DNA of 64,000 nt from Ditibartonella choladocola (GTDB lineage: Bacteria; Pseudomonadota; Alphaproteobacteria; Rhizobiales; Rhizobiaceae). The notes beneath the pieces are model-generated. The model was not told where the DNA came from. It saw only the letters and a program-made list of their open reading frames with translations, and did not search any database. This document shows, one piece after another, positions 9,294 to 18,172 of this stretch. Every line of letters begins with the position of its first letter. Position 1 is the stretch's first letter. The DNA is taken from contig NZ_CP015625.1 of the NCBI RefSeq assembly GCF_002007565.1, forward strand, positions 2,475,001 through 2,539,000, read 5' to 3'. The translations under genes and the position numbers were made by a program.

Positions 9294-9770
9294 TTCGGTT
9301 CTCCTTAGGAAACCCTTCGGGTTCCCTACATCTTGCTTCTCGTGACATCAGCCACGATCAGCCCATGGACAAAGTGCAAGGTCTATATTCGTTTCAACCG
9401 GTTATTGGAGGTACCGGAAAAAACTCTATAAAACTTGCGGCGATGGAACAGCGCGCTAACGCATTGCTCCGCTTTGTCTGCCTTTTGATTGGAATAACGA
9501 AAACCGCATCCGCACGGAAGGCAATGAGGTGTGCCTCTTCAGTAATTTCGACTTTTGGACAGCCGAAAGACACCAGAAAGGCCCGCACCGTCGTTGCTTC
9601 AAGATGTCCCCATTCTTCCGGTTGGCCGTAAGAATGACTGGAGCGGTTAGGTCCAGGTACCGTACCGGTTTTTCTCACCATTCGAGGACCGGCGGACACC
9701 CACAGGCACGTGCGACTTTGGGCAAAAACGCATATAAGCGTAACCGTGTCGCCTTTCAATATTTTTTTTA
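9294..9770 (-). promoter_or_regulatory. Structured leader of ornithine decarboxylase, probable speF RNA motif
   Basis: About 475 bases precede the decarboxylase with no recognised gene on either strand and a higher G+C than other gaps. The RNA contains a strong hairpin (CATTCTT 9630-9636 pairing with AAGAATG 9611-9617, plus an inner CGG/CCG). A second hairpin lies next to the ribosome site (GGGAACCC-GAA-GGGTTTCC, about 9307-9325). A GGACA/TGTCC long-range pairing is also possible. The speF RNA motif is described upstream of ornithine decarboxylase genes in alphaproteobacteria and is several hundred bases long, so position and size fit. I have not matched its consensus base by base. Two open frames inside are described in the findings. 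Confidence 0.6.
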
Positions 9771-9976
9771 ACCTTCAGACAATTTTATTTAGCCACGTGG
9801 CAATAATGCACAATTGTTTATTCTTGAAGCCGCCCCACCCTGTGTTGAAAGAAAATTGGGACTTTTCAGAATAGAAAACCGACAGCCGTTTTATAAGTTC
9901 GGTATTTTTGTTATTTAAATATAAAACGTGTTTATTGAATAAAATGGCATTTAACGGGTGCTTTTCACGCGAAGGG

Positions 9977-10888
9977 ATGAAACTCTTGGGATTGTTAACG
10001 AAAATAAGGGGTTTTATCGAAGTTGTTGAAGCTGGCGGTTTTTCTGCCGCTGCCCGCAAGACCCACAAATCAAAAGCTCTCCTTTCAAAACATGTTCATG
10101 AACTTGAAGATGAATTGGGCGCTGTCCTTTTAAACCGGACAACCCGCCAATTATCTTTGACAGAAGCGGGCCACGCTTATTATCTGCGTGCTCTTGAGAT
10201 CATCAAGGAACTCGACGACCTCAATGACACAATTACACGCTCCAATAAAACCACTCACGGACGCATCAAAATCGGTACATCACGCACCTTTGCCGATGCG
10301 CCGATAGGTCAATCTCTTATCGATTTTCTATCGACTTATAAGGACATCCACCTCGACATCAGTCTTGATGACCGGTTTGTCGATATGGTCAATGAAGGTT
10401 TCGATCTTGCTATCCGCATTACCGACATGCAGGACTCCTCCCTCATTCAACGCAAACTTATGGACATCCATTCGGTTATTGTTGCTTCTCCCGAACTCCT
10501 GAAGGCGACAAACGTTCCAAAATTGCCGCGTGATCTTAAAACACTTCCCTGTCTTGTCGACCGGAACAGCGTGAATTCCGACCATTGGGTATTCAAGGAT
10601 AAAGAAGGCAGCACCTTTTCGGTTGCCGTTTCCGGACGCATGGCGGTAAACGGTCCGGTCATTATAAAGCGGGCTGCCATTGCCGGCATAGGCTTTGCCA
10701 AAATTCCGCGTTTTATAGCCGAAGAAGAGTTGCGTGATGGTCTTATCAAAACCGTTCTTGACGATTTTATACCGGACGGAGCCGGCCTTTATGTGGTTTA
10801 TCCGCAAAAGCGTTATTTACCGGCAAAAGTGCGCATGTTTATCGACTATCTGGTTCAATGGTTCAAAACCTATGAACAAAAACTGTAA
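9977..10888 (+). CDS. LysR-family transcriptional regulator
   Basis: An N-terminal winged helix-turn-helix (GGFSAAARKTHKSKALLSKHVHELE, about residues 20-44 with the family's A-A-R spacing) is followed by a substrate-binding domain starting near GRIKIGTSRTF. GAAGGG abuts ATG 9977, so translation might instead begin at TTG 9986. A longer frame from 9908 has no family support. It faces away from the ornithine decarboxylase leader, but I see no evidence that it controls that gene. The effector is unknown. Confidence 0.85.
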   Translation: MKLLGLLTKIRGFIEVVEAGGFSAAARKTHKSKALLSKHVHELEDELGAVLLNRTTRQLSLTEAGHAYYLRALEIIKELDDLNDTITRSNKTTHGRIKIGTSRTFADAPIGQSLIDFLSTYKDIHLDISLDDRFVDMVNEGFDLAIRITDMQDSSLIQRKLMDIHSVIVASPELLKATNVPKLPRDLKTLPCLVDRNSVNSDHWVFKDKEGSTFSVAVSGRMAVNGPVIIKRAAIAGIGFAKIPRFIAEEELRDGLIKTVLDDFIPDGAGLYVVYPQKRYLPAKVRMFIDYLVQWFKTYEQKL

Positions 10889-11289
10889 GCAAAACAAAAA
10901 ATCCGGTTTCCCTTCTGTTACAGTTTTTTTCTTGGTGAAGGGCTAACCGGAACCGGAATCACGATCAAAAACCGGACCAACCCGATCAAAGCAAGCCAAA
11001 CAATAAGCCATCCGGCTTGTTACCGGTTGCCACCATTTCCACCGCCGGACGGAACGCAACTGCCAAAGCCCGTTATTGCCAAGCCCCTTAAAGAAGAAAC
11101 TTTGTCAAAGCCGTTCAATTGCAGTTTAAGACTCGACTTAAAAACCCCGTAATAATGTTGGAAGCCCTGACTACCGAACAGAAGCCAAAGCGTTTTCCAC
11201 TTTTCGGAGTGGTTCGTTTTGCTTATTTGCAGTGGCTTGCTTTGAAATGGCTTGATTAAGCCAATTCCGGAACGATCATCCGGATGGGA
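10889..11289. other. Gap with one large inverted repeat
   Basis: No gene seen. At 10904-10950 CCGGTT..CCCTTC can pair with GAAGGG..AACCGG, with a T-rich loop. It could cap the LysR transcript but lacks the usual T-run after the stem. The short palindrome CATCCGGATG (11278-11287) lies just past the DUF533 stop. Confidence 0.4.
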
Positions 11290-11982
11290 TTATCGTAAAA
11301 AGCTGACAATTGCCTGTTCTATATGTTGTTCAAGATCTTTTGGCAGTCCGAGTTTATCCATAAGATTATCAAGATATTGGCGATTATCCGGCTTATCCGG
11401 ATCAAGTGTCATACGGGAAGCCACATAAAGTTCGGTTTTTTGTTCGTCTGTATTCACATTGCTGACGAGATTGTCGAGATCAACCGGCTTGTTCAATTCA
11501 TCCATCAAAAAGGAAGCCGTTTTCTGGTCAATTCCGGAACTTGCAATCTTGTTTTGTATCAGCTCGCGCTCCTTGTCATCGACATGGCCGTCGGCTTTGG
11601 CAGCCGTTATCATTGCCCGAACCAATGTCAGGGCAAAATCGCCATTATGGTCGGCACCGGTTTGACCGATTTCTGTCATATCAACTTTGGAATTGGCATT
11701 GGCATCATGTTTTTCGAAGTTTTTCAATGCATTGAAGGCAACACTGGCAATCGCCGCCAAGCCGCCGCCTTTTATCAAACCTTCAAGAATATTGCCCTTT
11801 TCATTTCCGCCAAATAGTCCGCCCAAGAGATCGACGACCGAAAAGGTCGAAGATGGTGCGGAAGAAGCCGGTTTGTTTGCACTGTCTTTGGAAGCGGTAT
11901 TGTCAGGGGAAGCGGTATTGTCAGGGGAAGCGGTATTGTCAAACTTCAGCAAATCCGAAAAAATCTGTTTAGGGTCAATCAT
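11290..11982 (-). CDS. DUF533 / TerB-like domain protein
   Basis: 230 residues of unknown function, related to YebE-type proteins. The N-terminal part carries a low-complexity repeat DNTASP (three near-copies, about residues 15-32). A Gly-rich hydrophobic stretch follows (VVDLLGGLFGG and GGGLAAIASVAFNAL), then an acidic helical TerB-like domain (MITAAKADGHVDDKERELI, about 118-136). It is probably envelope-associated, but no signal peptide is visible. The repeat is encoded by identical 18-bp units and could change copy number without breaking the frame. Confidence 0.75.
   Translation of the reverse strand: MIDPKQIFSDLLKFDNTASPDNTASPDNTASKDSANKPASSAPSSTFSVVDLLGGLFGGNEKGNILEGLIKGGGLAAIASVAFNALKNFEKHDANANSKVDMTEIGQTGADHNGDFALTLVRAMITAAKADGHVDDKERELIQNKIASSGIDQKTASFLMDELNKPVDLDNLVSNVNTDEQKTELYVASRMTLDPDKPDNRQYLDNLMDKLGLPKDLEQHIEQAIVSFLR
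11894..11940. repeat. In-frame 18-bp tandem repeat in the DUF533 gene
   Basis: Two identical copies of GCGGTATTGTCAGGGGAA (11894-11911, 11912-11929) are followed by the first 11 bases of a third. The unit is six codons, so gain or loss of copies keeps the frame. Confidence 0.9.
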
Positions 11983-12376
11983 TGTCGTCTCCGTTTCGTG
12001 AAACTCCCGCTTCTTTGAAAAAGTTAGATAGCGCCCGCTCGCCCCATTACAAGCTCGAAGAGAAAACGGGCGTCAGCAATTTCTGCGAACCTTTTTGGGC
12101 AGAAGGTGATTTTATTTTGAGGTTTCGGGATGAATGGCCTTTTGCAATCGGCTGATATATTCGCAACTATCCAGCTTTTCGGGAACTCGATCGTTTCAAT
12201 CTGCTGTTTTTACGTGTTCATCCGAATTCACGTTTTTTTCCGGTATTGCGTTAAACTCCGGTATCACTTTAACTTTAAGTATTTTTGACAAAGCCGACAG
12301 GAAACTTGTCCGAACACTCTTTTCTAAAGCTTGGCTTACGCTTATAAGAATTAAAAAAGCTTTTTGGAGAACGATA
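11983..12376. other. Divergent gap between the DUF533 gene and eda
   Basis: Must hold promoters for both directions, but I see no clear operator or hairpin. An in-frame extension of eda back to 12134 reads as low-complexity noise and is not accepted. Confidence 0.4.
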
Positions 12377-13015
12377 ATGTCTCAGAAGACCGAACGTCTT
12401 TTACCTATTCTGCTCGGACAAAGTGTTATTCCGGTTCTTGTTATTGAACGATTGGGAGATGCGGTGCCGGTTGCACGTGCCCTTGTTGAAGGGGGGCTGA
12501 AAGCTATCGAAATCACATTGCGCACCCCCGCAGCGCTTGATGCCATCCATGCGGTTTCGGAAGATGTGCCTGATGCCATTGTCGGAGCCGGTACGATTTT
12601 GAACGGCGACCAATATGTATCGGCTGAAGGTGCGGGGGCAAAATTTATTGTCAGCCCCGGACTGACCGGCGAACTCATCGACGCTGCCGAGGATAGCGAT
12701 GTACCGCTTCTTCCCGGAGCAATCACGCCAAGTGAATTGATGGGTGCACTCGAAGAAGGCTACCAATGTTTGAAATTTTTCCCGGCAACGGCGGCCGGCG
12801 GCATTGATTTTGTCAAATCGCTGGCTTCCCCTTTTGCCGAGGTCAAATTTTGCCCGACGGGCGGTATTTCGCAAAATAACGCCGCCGATTGGCTGAAATT
12901 GCCCAATGTCGTTTGTATTGGCGGCTCATGGGTTGCACCGAAAAAACTGATTGATGCCGGTGATTTTAAAGCCATTACCGAACTTGCGAGAAACGCAACA
13001 AAATTGACTGCCTGA
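12377..13015 (+). CDS. eda: 2-keto-3-deoxy-6-phosphogluconate aldolase
   Basis: Splits KDPG to pyruvate and glyceraldehyde-3-phosphate in the Entner-Doudoroff pathway and can also act on 4-hydroxy-2-oxoglutarate. Catalytic residues fall at the same numbers as in the E. coli enzyme: Glu45 and Arg49 in EITLRTP, and Schiff-base Lys133 in CLKFFPA. The phosphate loop PTGGIS is also present. Start ATG 12377 has GGAG about eight bases upstream. The length of 212 residues is normal. edd is not in this window. Confidence 0.94.
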   Translation: MSQKTERLLPILLGQSVIPVLVIERLGDAVPVARALVEGGLKAIEITLRTPAALDAIHAVSEDVPDAIVGAGTILNGDQYVSAEGAGAKFIVSPGLTGELIDAAEDSDVPLLPGAITPSELMGALEEGYQCLKFFPATAAGGIDFVKSLASPFAEVKFCPTGGISQNNAADWLKLPNVVCIGGSWVAPKKLIDAGDFKAITELARNATKLTA

Positions 13016-13143
13016 AAAACCGGTAGGCAAACAACCGCCCAAGCTCATTGGAATATAAAGGCTTGGCAAAGAAATAGGAAAACCTGCCAAAGCGGGCGGA
13101 ATTGCTAATAAACAGGAAGCCTCGGAGCCTTTAAAACTTTAAA

Positions 13144-13275
13144 GCCCTTGAGCCCTTGAGCCCTTAAGCCCTTGAGCCCTTGAGCCCTTGAGCCCTTGAG
13201 CCCTTGAGCCCTTGAGCCCTTGAGCCCTTGAGCCCTTGAGCCCTTGAGCCCTTGAGCCCTTGAGCCCTTGAGCCT
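13144..13275. repeat. Octanucleotide tandem array, 16 copies
   Basis: Sixteen head-to-tail copies of GCCCTTGA (13144-13271) plus a partial copy. Only the third copy differs (GCCCTTAA). The array lies between the 3' ends of eda and fpr, about 26 bases past the fpr stop and 128 bases past the eda stop. Eight is not a multiple of three and no frame through it looks genuine. Confidence 0.97.
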
Positions 13276-13300
13276 GTCCAAAAACAGTTTTACTCTTTTG

Positions 13301-14131
13301 TCAATCGACAAAAGCGCGTTCAACCACATAAGTAGCGGGGGCGTTATTTGCGCCTTCGACAAGGCCGAAATCACGACACATAGCAGCACAATCTTTGAGC
13401 ATTGCCATGGAACCGCAAATCATCGCGCGATCGGTTTCCGGATCAAGTTTTTTCAAACCGGTCCGTTTAAAAAATTCGCCACTGCGCATTGTGTCGGTAA
13501 TTCGCCCCATATGCTCGGATTGCTCCCGTGTGGTCATCGGATAGAATTTCAACTGATCTGAAAATTCGCCAATGAGAGGATCATTTTTAAGTTCCGCAAC
13601 AAGTTCGCGCGCATAGTCGAGTTCGGCAACAAGCCGCGTTGTCTGGATCAGAATAACTTCTTCAAATTTTTCATAAGTTTCCGGATCACGAACAAGGCTT
13701 GCAAAAGGTGCAACACCTGTTCCAGTCGAAAAGAGATAAAGCCGCTTACCCGGCAAAAGCGCATCCAGCACCAGAGTGCCGGTGGCTTTTTTGCGCATCA
13801 GCACCGTGTCGCCCACTTTGATTTTTTGCAAATGTTCGGTCAAAGGGCCATTCGGAACTTTGATGGAGAAAAACTCCAATTGCTCGCTCCAGAACGGGCT
13901 TGCAATGGAATAGGCGCGAAAAACCGGCTTTTCGGCATTGGGTAGGCCGATCATCACAAACTCGCCCGAACGAAAACGGAAACTGTCCGGCCGGTTCAGG
14001 CGGAAACGGAAAAGCCTATCAGTATAATGTTTGACATCCTGCACAGTTAAAGCAAAAACATTTGCCGGTATCGGAAATGAAGACGGCGTGGCAGTCGCAT
14101 TCGGGGCTGCATTGTCGACAGGCGTTGTCAT
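13301..14131 (-). CDS. fpr: Ferredoxin/flavodoxin-NADP+ reductase
   Basis: FAD enzyme moving electrons between NADPH and ferredoxin or flavodoxin, often tied to oxidative stress. The FAD motif FRAYSIASP (about 70-78), the NADP motif STGTGVAPF and the C-terminal YVVERAFVD are all typical of the alphaproteobacterial Fpr group. The N-terminal 20 residues (Pro/Ala/Thr-rich) are a little longer than usual. Length is 276 residues. It is divergent from the phosphohexomutase gene. The 16-copy octanucleotide array lies in its 3' flank and would be in its mRNA if transcription is not ended first. Confidence 0.92.
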   Translation of the reverse strand: MTTPVDNAAPNATATPSSFPIPANVFALTVQDVKHYTDRLFRFRLNRPDSFRFRSGEFVMIGLPNAEKPVFRAYSIASPFWSEQLEFFSIKVPNGPLTEHLQKIKVGDTVLMRKKATGTLVLDALLPGKRLYLFSTGTGVAPFASLVRDPETYEKFEEVILIQTTRLVAELDYARELVAELKNDPLIGEFSDQLKFYPMTTREQSEHMGRITDTMRSGEFFKRTGLKKLDPETDRAMICGSMAMLKDCAAMCRDFGLVEGANNAPATYVVERAFVD

Positions 14132-14377
14132 CGAAATTCTTCCTTAATAAACTTTAGCAGATAAACTTGACAAATTCATGCATGATATAATGCCAAACGG
14201 TTGATCTGCCAACATCATAAAGCGAAGTTTCTTTATAATAACAAAATTGTTTTCGTCAAATGACAGTTGTAGATAGTCCGTTGTCTATGCAAAATAATTG
14301 CTTCAAAGCCGATAGACAAAACAGCTATTGTGACCACATATAGACAATCGGAAGGCCGTTCGGGAACAAACCACATC

Positions 14378-15844
14378 ATGACAGAACAACTCAAATTCGG
14401 AACAAGCGGCTTGCGCGGTCTGGTGAGCGATTTAACCGATGATATTATTATGCGCTACACTTGCGGCTTCTTGCGACATTTGGAACAAATTGGCAAGATC
14501 AACAAAGATACAAGTGTTGTTGTCGGCCATGATCTGCGTTCATCAAGCCCGCATATCAAAAACGTTGTCATTAAAACAATCGAAGATCAGGGTTTTTCTG
14601 TTATCAATGCCGGTGAAGTGCCAACCCCTGCCCTCGCGCTTTATTCACTCAATTCTCGCTCTCCGGCAATTATGGTTACAGGAAGCCACATTCCCGACGA
14701 CCGCAACGGGCTAAAATTTTACCGCCCCGATGGAGAAATAACCAAGCAGGACGAGCGAGCTATTGTCAGCGAACTTGATAAATCGGCAAAAGATGAAAAA
14801 GGTGGACTTTCAGAAAATAATACGCCCTTTCACCTTGCCGAAAACTATCAATCCCCTCCCGTTGTTCCGGATGTTCTTGAACTTTATCGGAAACGCTGTC
14901 TTTCCATTTTGCCGAAATCGGCACTTCAGGACATGAAAATCGGCGTCTATCAGCACAGTTCCATTGTGCGCGATTTTCTCGTCGAAGTTTTATCAGCTCT
15001 CGGCGCAAAGACGGTTGCAATCGGGCGGGCCGACCATTTTGTTCCGGTCGATACCGAAGCATTACGCGATTTCGACCGCAAGCTTGCTCTTGATGCCGTT
15101 CGCCAATACGGGCTTGATGCACTGGTGTCGACCGATGGTGACGCAGACCGGCCGTTAATTGCCGGTTCTGACGGAATATTTCTGAAAGGTGATGTGGTCG
15201 GAATGCTCACAGCAAAATATCTTTTTGCCGATGCTGTCGTCACCCCTGTCACCTCCACCTCGGCGGTCGAGACAAGCCATTTTTTCGAGCATGTTTACCG
15301 CACCTCCGTCGGCTCCCCCTATGTTATTGCCGGCATGAAACAGGCGTTAAGCGATGGCTATCATACGATTGTCGGTTTTGAAGCCAATGGCGGCGTTCTT
15401 CTGGGAAGCGATATTTCGAGTGAGACCTGCGAATTGAAGAAATTGCCAACACGCGATGCAATGCTCCCCATTCTGGCTTTGTTAGGATTTGCACAATTGC
15501 GCGGCTCCTCCGTTCAGGCACTTTCGAGCGGACTTCCCAAACGTTTTACTGCCAGCAACCGGCTTTCCAATATCAATATGGATAATGCCCGAAAGGCTCT
15601 CCATAATCTTGAAGATGCTGCAACACGTGTGCATTTTTTCCATCCGCTCGGAAATATCAAACATTGGGATATGATTGACGGTTTGCGTGTCATCATGGAA
15701 AATGGTGATATTGTGCATTTCCGCCTTTCCGGCAATGCGCCGGAATTGCGGTGTTATAGCGAAGCGGCCTCGCAAAAACAGGCCGACAAGCTTCTCGAAT
15801 GGGGGCTTGAAAATATTGCTCGAACCTTGGAGAAAGCATCATGA
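14378..15844 (+). CDS. Phosphohexomutase (phosphomannomutase/phosphoglucomutase family)
   Basis: Interconverts hexose-1- and hexose-6-phosphates, supplying sugar nucleotides. The phosphoserine loop is TGSHIPDDRNG (Ser103, family TASHNP). The Mg site is DGDADR (253-258), with Ala where most members have Gly. The sugar-specificity loop is GFEANGGVLLG. This GFEANGG variant marks a Rhizobiales subgroup, so the preferred sugar is uncertain. I take ATG 14378 (TEQLKFGTSGLRG) rather than an upstream in-frame start at 14330. The stop overlaps the next gene by four bases (ATGA). Confidence 0.87.
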   Translation: MTEQLKFGTSGLRGLVSDLTDDIIMRYTCGFLRHLEQIGKINKDTSVVVGHDLRSSSPHIKNVVIKTIEDQGFSVINAGEVPTPALALYSLNSRSPAIMVTGSHIPDDRNGLKFYRPDGEITKQDERAIVSELDKSAKDEKGGLSENNTPFHLAENYQSPPVVPDVLELYRKRCLSILPKSALQDMKIGVYQHSSIVRDFLVEVLSALGAKTVAIGRADHFVPVDTEALRDFDRKLALDAVRQYGLDALVSTDGDADRPLIAGSDGIFLKGDVVGMLTAKYLFADAVVTPVTSTSAVETSHFFEHVYRTSVGSPYVIAGMKQALSDGYHTIVGFEANGGVLLGSDISSETCELKKLPTRDAMLPILALLGFAQLRGSSVQALSSGLPKRFTASNRLSNINMDNARKALHNLEDAATRVHFFHPLGNIKHWDMIDGLRVIMENGDIVHFRLSGNAPELRCYSEAASQKQADKLLEWGLENIARTLEKAS

Positions 15845-16128
15845 TAAAGGTTATTGCGCATTTCTATATCAAGCCCGAATTTGTTGAAAAGACCGAAAGT
15901 CTATTCAAAGAACTCGTTGAAAAATCCCGTAAAGAAAAAGGCTGCATTTCCTACGAACTGTTTGAAGTTGAAGGCGATACCGGTCACATGGTTTTCATTG
16001 AAACCTGGAAAGACAAAAGCGCTCTTGATGCACACAGCAAAACCGAACATTTTGTTCGCATCATCGATGAATTGACAAAGATGAGCTACAAGGATTTTCT
16101 CGTTAGTGTCATGACACAGAAGCTTTGA
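15841..16128 (+). CDS. Antibiotic biosynthesis monooxygenase (ABM) domain protein
   Basis: A 95-residue dimeric alpha/beta-barrel protein of the YgiN/LsrG type. Landmarks are VIAHFYIKPEFVEK, GCISYELFEVEGD and VFIETWKDKSALDAHSKTEHF. Relatives act as quinone oxidoreductases, monooxygenases or isomerases, so no reaction can be assigned. ATGA overlap with the phosphohexomutase shows translational coupling, although a functional link is not obvious. A good terminator follows. Confidence 0.82.
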   Translation: MIKVIAHFYIKPEFVEKTESLFKELVEKSRKEKGCISYELFEVEGDTGHMVFIETWKDKSALDAHSKTEHFVRIIDELTKMSYKDFLVSVMTQKL

Positions 16129-16155
16129 CACACAAACTATAGCTTTTTCAAAGAC

Positions 16156-16197
16156 AAAAGCAGCATTTGCAAATCTCGTGCTTATGCTGCTTTTTCT
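16156..16197 (+). terminator. Terminator after the phosphohexomutase-ABM operon
   Basis: AAAAGCAGCAT (16156-16166) pairs with ATGCTGCTTTT (16184-16194), an 11-base-pair stem with a 17-base loop, ending in a run of five T with the A-rich arm upstream. It lies 28 bases beyond the ABM stop. Confidence 0.85.
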
Positions 16198-16380
16198 TTA
16201 TTCTTAAACTTTAATTCAGTCGCTCTTCGACAAGCACAGGGAGCGACTATTTCATGCGTTTGTGCAGGTATTGAGTCAATTCTCCTTAGCCGGGATGTGG
16301 TCAACCGGCAGTCAATTGAACATATTTCAACCTTCCATCTCACGAGCTTCCCTCCACATTCGCGCGAAAATTATTGTCGT

Positions 16381-16442
16381 TTCAAAATTATTCGGCCTTC
16401 AAAACTCTTCCGGCTTCAAAATTATTCGGGCTTCAAACCGGC
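16381..16442. repeat. 17-bp degenerate tandem repeat
   Basis: Three consecutive 17-base units beginning TTCAAAA (16381-16397, 16398-16414, 16415-16431) and a fourth partial unit. Units one and three differ at one base. The array lies between the ABM gene and the purine permease, near the 3' end of the latter. Confidence 0.85.
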
Positions 16443-16473
16443 TTTTCACATGCCCGTTTATTGAAAGAAAATT

Positions 16474-17850
16474 CTATTCTTCGTCGACTTGTTGCTGTTC
16501 GGGCAAAAGCAGATTGAGGATGATTGCCGTAATCCCGCCGGCAGCAAGTCCCGATTTCATAATATCGGCGATAAAAGCCGGAAGATGACTTACAAAAGCC
16601 GGTACTTGCGGCACGCCGACACCAACACTCAAAGCAATTGCAATGATAAGAAGTGCCCGCCGGTCAAGCTTGATTGAGGAAAGGATATTGATTCCGGATG
16701 CGGCAACCGAGCCGAACATTATCATGGCAGCACCCCCTAGAACCGGTTCCGGCATTGCCTGTATGAGGGCGGCAATTTTCGGAAAAAGACCAAGGACAAC
16801 AAGAATAGCCGCAATCCACAAGCCGACATAGCGGCTTGCAACGCCGGTCAACTGGATAATGCCGTTATTTTGCGCAAAGACCGAACTTGGAAATGTATTG
16901 AAGAAACCGGCAAGAAGAGAATTGGCACCATTGACAAGCACACCACCCTTTATTCTCTTCATCCATAATGGCCCCGAAACCGGCTCGCTTGAAATTTTGC
17001 TTGTTGCTGTGATGTCGCCAACCGCTTCAAGAGAAGTGACAAGATAGATCATGATGAGCGGAATAAACAGCGACCACGAAAATGATAATCCGAAATGAAG
17101 TGGCCTTGGCAAAGCGAAAAGTGCGGAATGTTCAAAACCGGAAAAATCGAGTCTGCCCATAAAGCCCGCCATGACATAACCGACAGCAAGGGCAAGAATA
17201 ATGGCACTGGAGCGCACCCACGTAATCGTCACACGGTTTAAAAGAATGATAAGAGCAAAGACTGTGCATGACAAAGCGAGATTTTGTAAACTGGCAAAAC
17301 TTCCCCCCTCGCCCAACGATGCATAACCGCCGCCCATACTGACAAGCCCCTCTTTAATCAGGGTAAGGCCGATCAACAACACCACAATGCCGGTGACAAG
17401 CGGGGTAATCATACGGCTAATAAAGGGAAGAATGCGCGAAACCGACATTTCAATAAATGAACCGGCAATCACCACACCGAAGACGGCCGACATCACCTCG
17501 TTTGCCGGAATACCGCTTGCAACCATGGCAGCAGAACCGGCTGAAAGCGGCCCGACAAAATTGAAACTGGTTCCTTGCACAATCAGCAATCCGGCACCGA
17601 AGGGGCCGATTTTTTTACATTGTACAAAAGTCGCAACGCCGGAAATGATTAGCGACATGGATAAAACCATGGCTGTATCTTCCGGCGACACACCGGCAGC
17701 GCTGCAAATGATAAATCCCGGCGTAATGATCGGCACGATAATTGCCAATAAATGTTGGAGAGCGGCAAGAAACGCGACAGGTGCATGCGGGTGGTCATTG
17801 ATCTCGAAAACGAGATCACCCGATTTTTTATGCGTTTTATAGGTCTCCAT
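16474..17850 (-). CDS. Xanthine/uric acid-type NCS2 permease
   Basis: Proton-coupled purine transporter with 14 membrane segments, 458 residues. Conserved features are ALQHLLAI in the first segment, SLEAVGDITATSKIS (Glu equivalent to the XanQ substrate residue E272) and FNTFPSSVFAQNNGIIQLTGVASR (QNNG loop). These place it with the xanthine/urate carriers rather than uracil permeases. It is a single-gene unit with no purine catabolic genes beside it. Confidence 0.87.
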   Translation of the reverse strand: METYKTHKKSGDLVFEINDHPHAPVAFLAALQHLLAIIVPIITPGFIICSAAGVSPEDTAMVLSMSLIISGVATFVQCKKIGPFGAGLLIVQGTSFNFVGPLSAGSAAMVASGIPANEVMSAVFGVVIAGSFIEMSVSRILPFISRMITPLVTGIVVLLIGLTLIKEGLVSMGGGYASLGEGGSFASLQNLALSCTVFALIILLNRVTITWVRSSAIILALAVGYVMAGFMGRLDFSGFEHSALFALPRPLHFGLSFSWSLFIPLIMIYLVTSLEAVGDITATSKISSEPVSGPLWMKRIKGGVLVNGANSLLAGFFNTFPSSVFAQNNGIIQLTGVASRYVGLWIAAILVVLGLFPKIAALIQAMPEPVLGGAAMIMFGSVAASGINILSSIKLDRRALLIIAIALSVGVGVPQVPAFVSHLPAFIADIMKSGLAAGGITAIILNLLLPEQQQVDEE

Positions 17851-18163
17851 CGGCTTTCTCCATCAGCACAACATGATGCGTGAAAATTGAAGGGAAATTT
17901 TCAAGTTAACGTTCTAGTTGAGGATTGATAAAGAAAGGTCAAGTCTATTCGACTGTGCGCGGCATTTATCCACCAGCAAGCAAGGCCATTTCAATATATA
18001 ATTCTTATAACAATCCCGCGATGATACGAATCTCTCTCAAGATTTGAGCGGCCGCTTCTTGCAAGAACACATCTTGTTGGCTTTAAAACAACAATTATAT
18101 GCAATAACGCCATTGAACAAAAAACAGAAAACCGGAAACGCGTTTCTATAAAATCCGGATTGG
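17851..18163. other. Divergent gap between purine permease and MerR-type regulator
   Basis: AT-rich. I see no clear operator, hairpin or gene. Confidence 0.4.
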
Positions 18164-18172
18164 ATGAAAAAA

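Noticed and set aside
13105..13389. 94-codon frame with Gly-Leu-Lys-Gly-Ser-Arg-type repeats
   Set aside because: It is only a translation of the 8-bp array, whose unit is not a multiple of three, and it overlaps the fpr end.
14167..14191. Promoter TTGACA/TATAAT in the fpr-phosphohexomutase gap
   Set aside because: Spacing of 13 bases is too short for a standard sigma-70 promoter.
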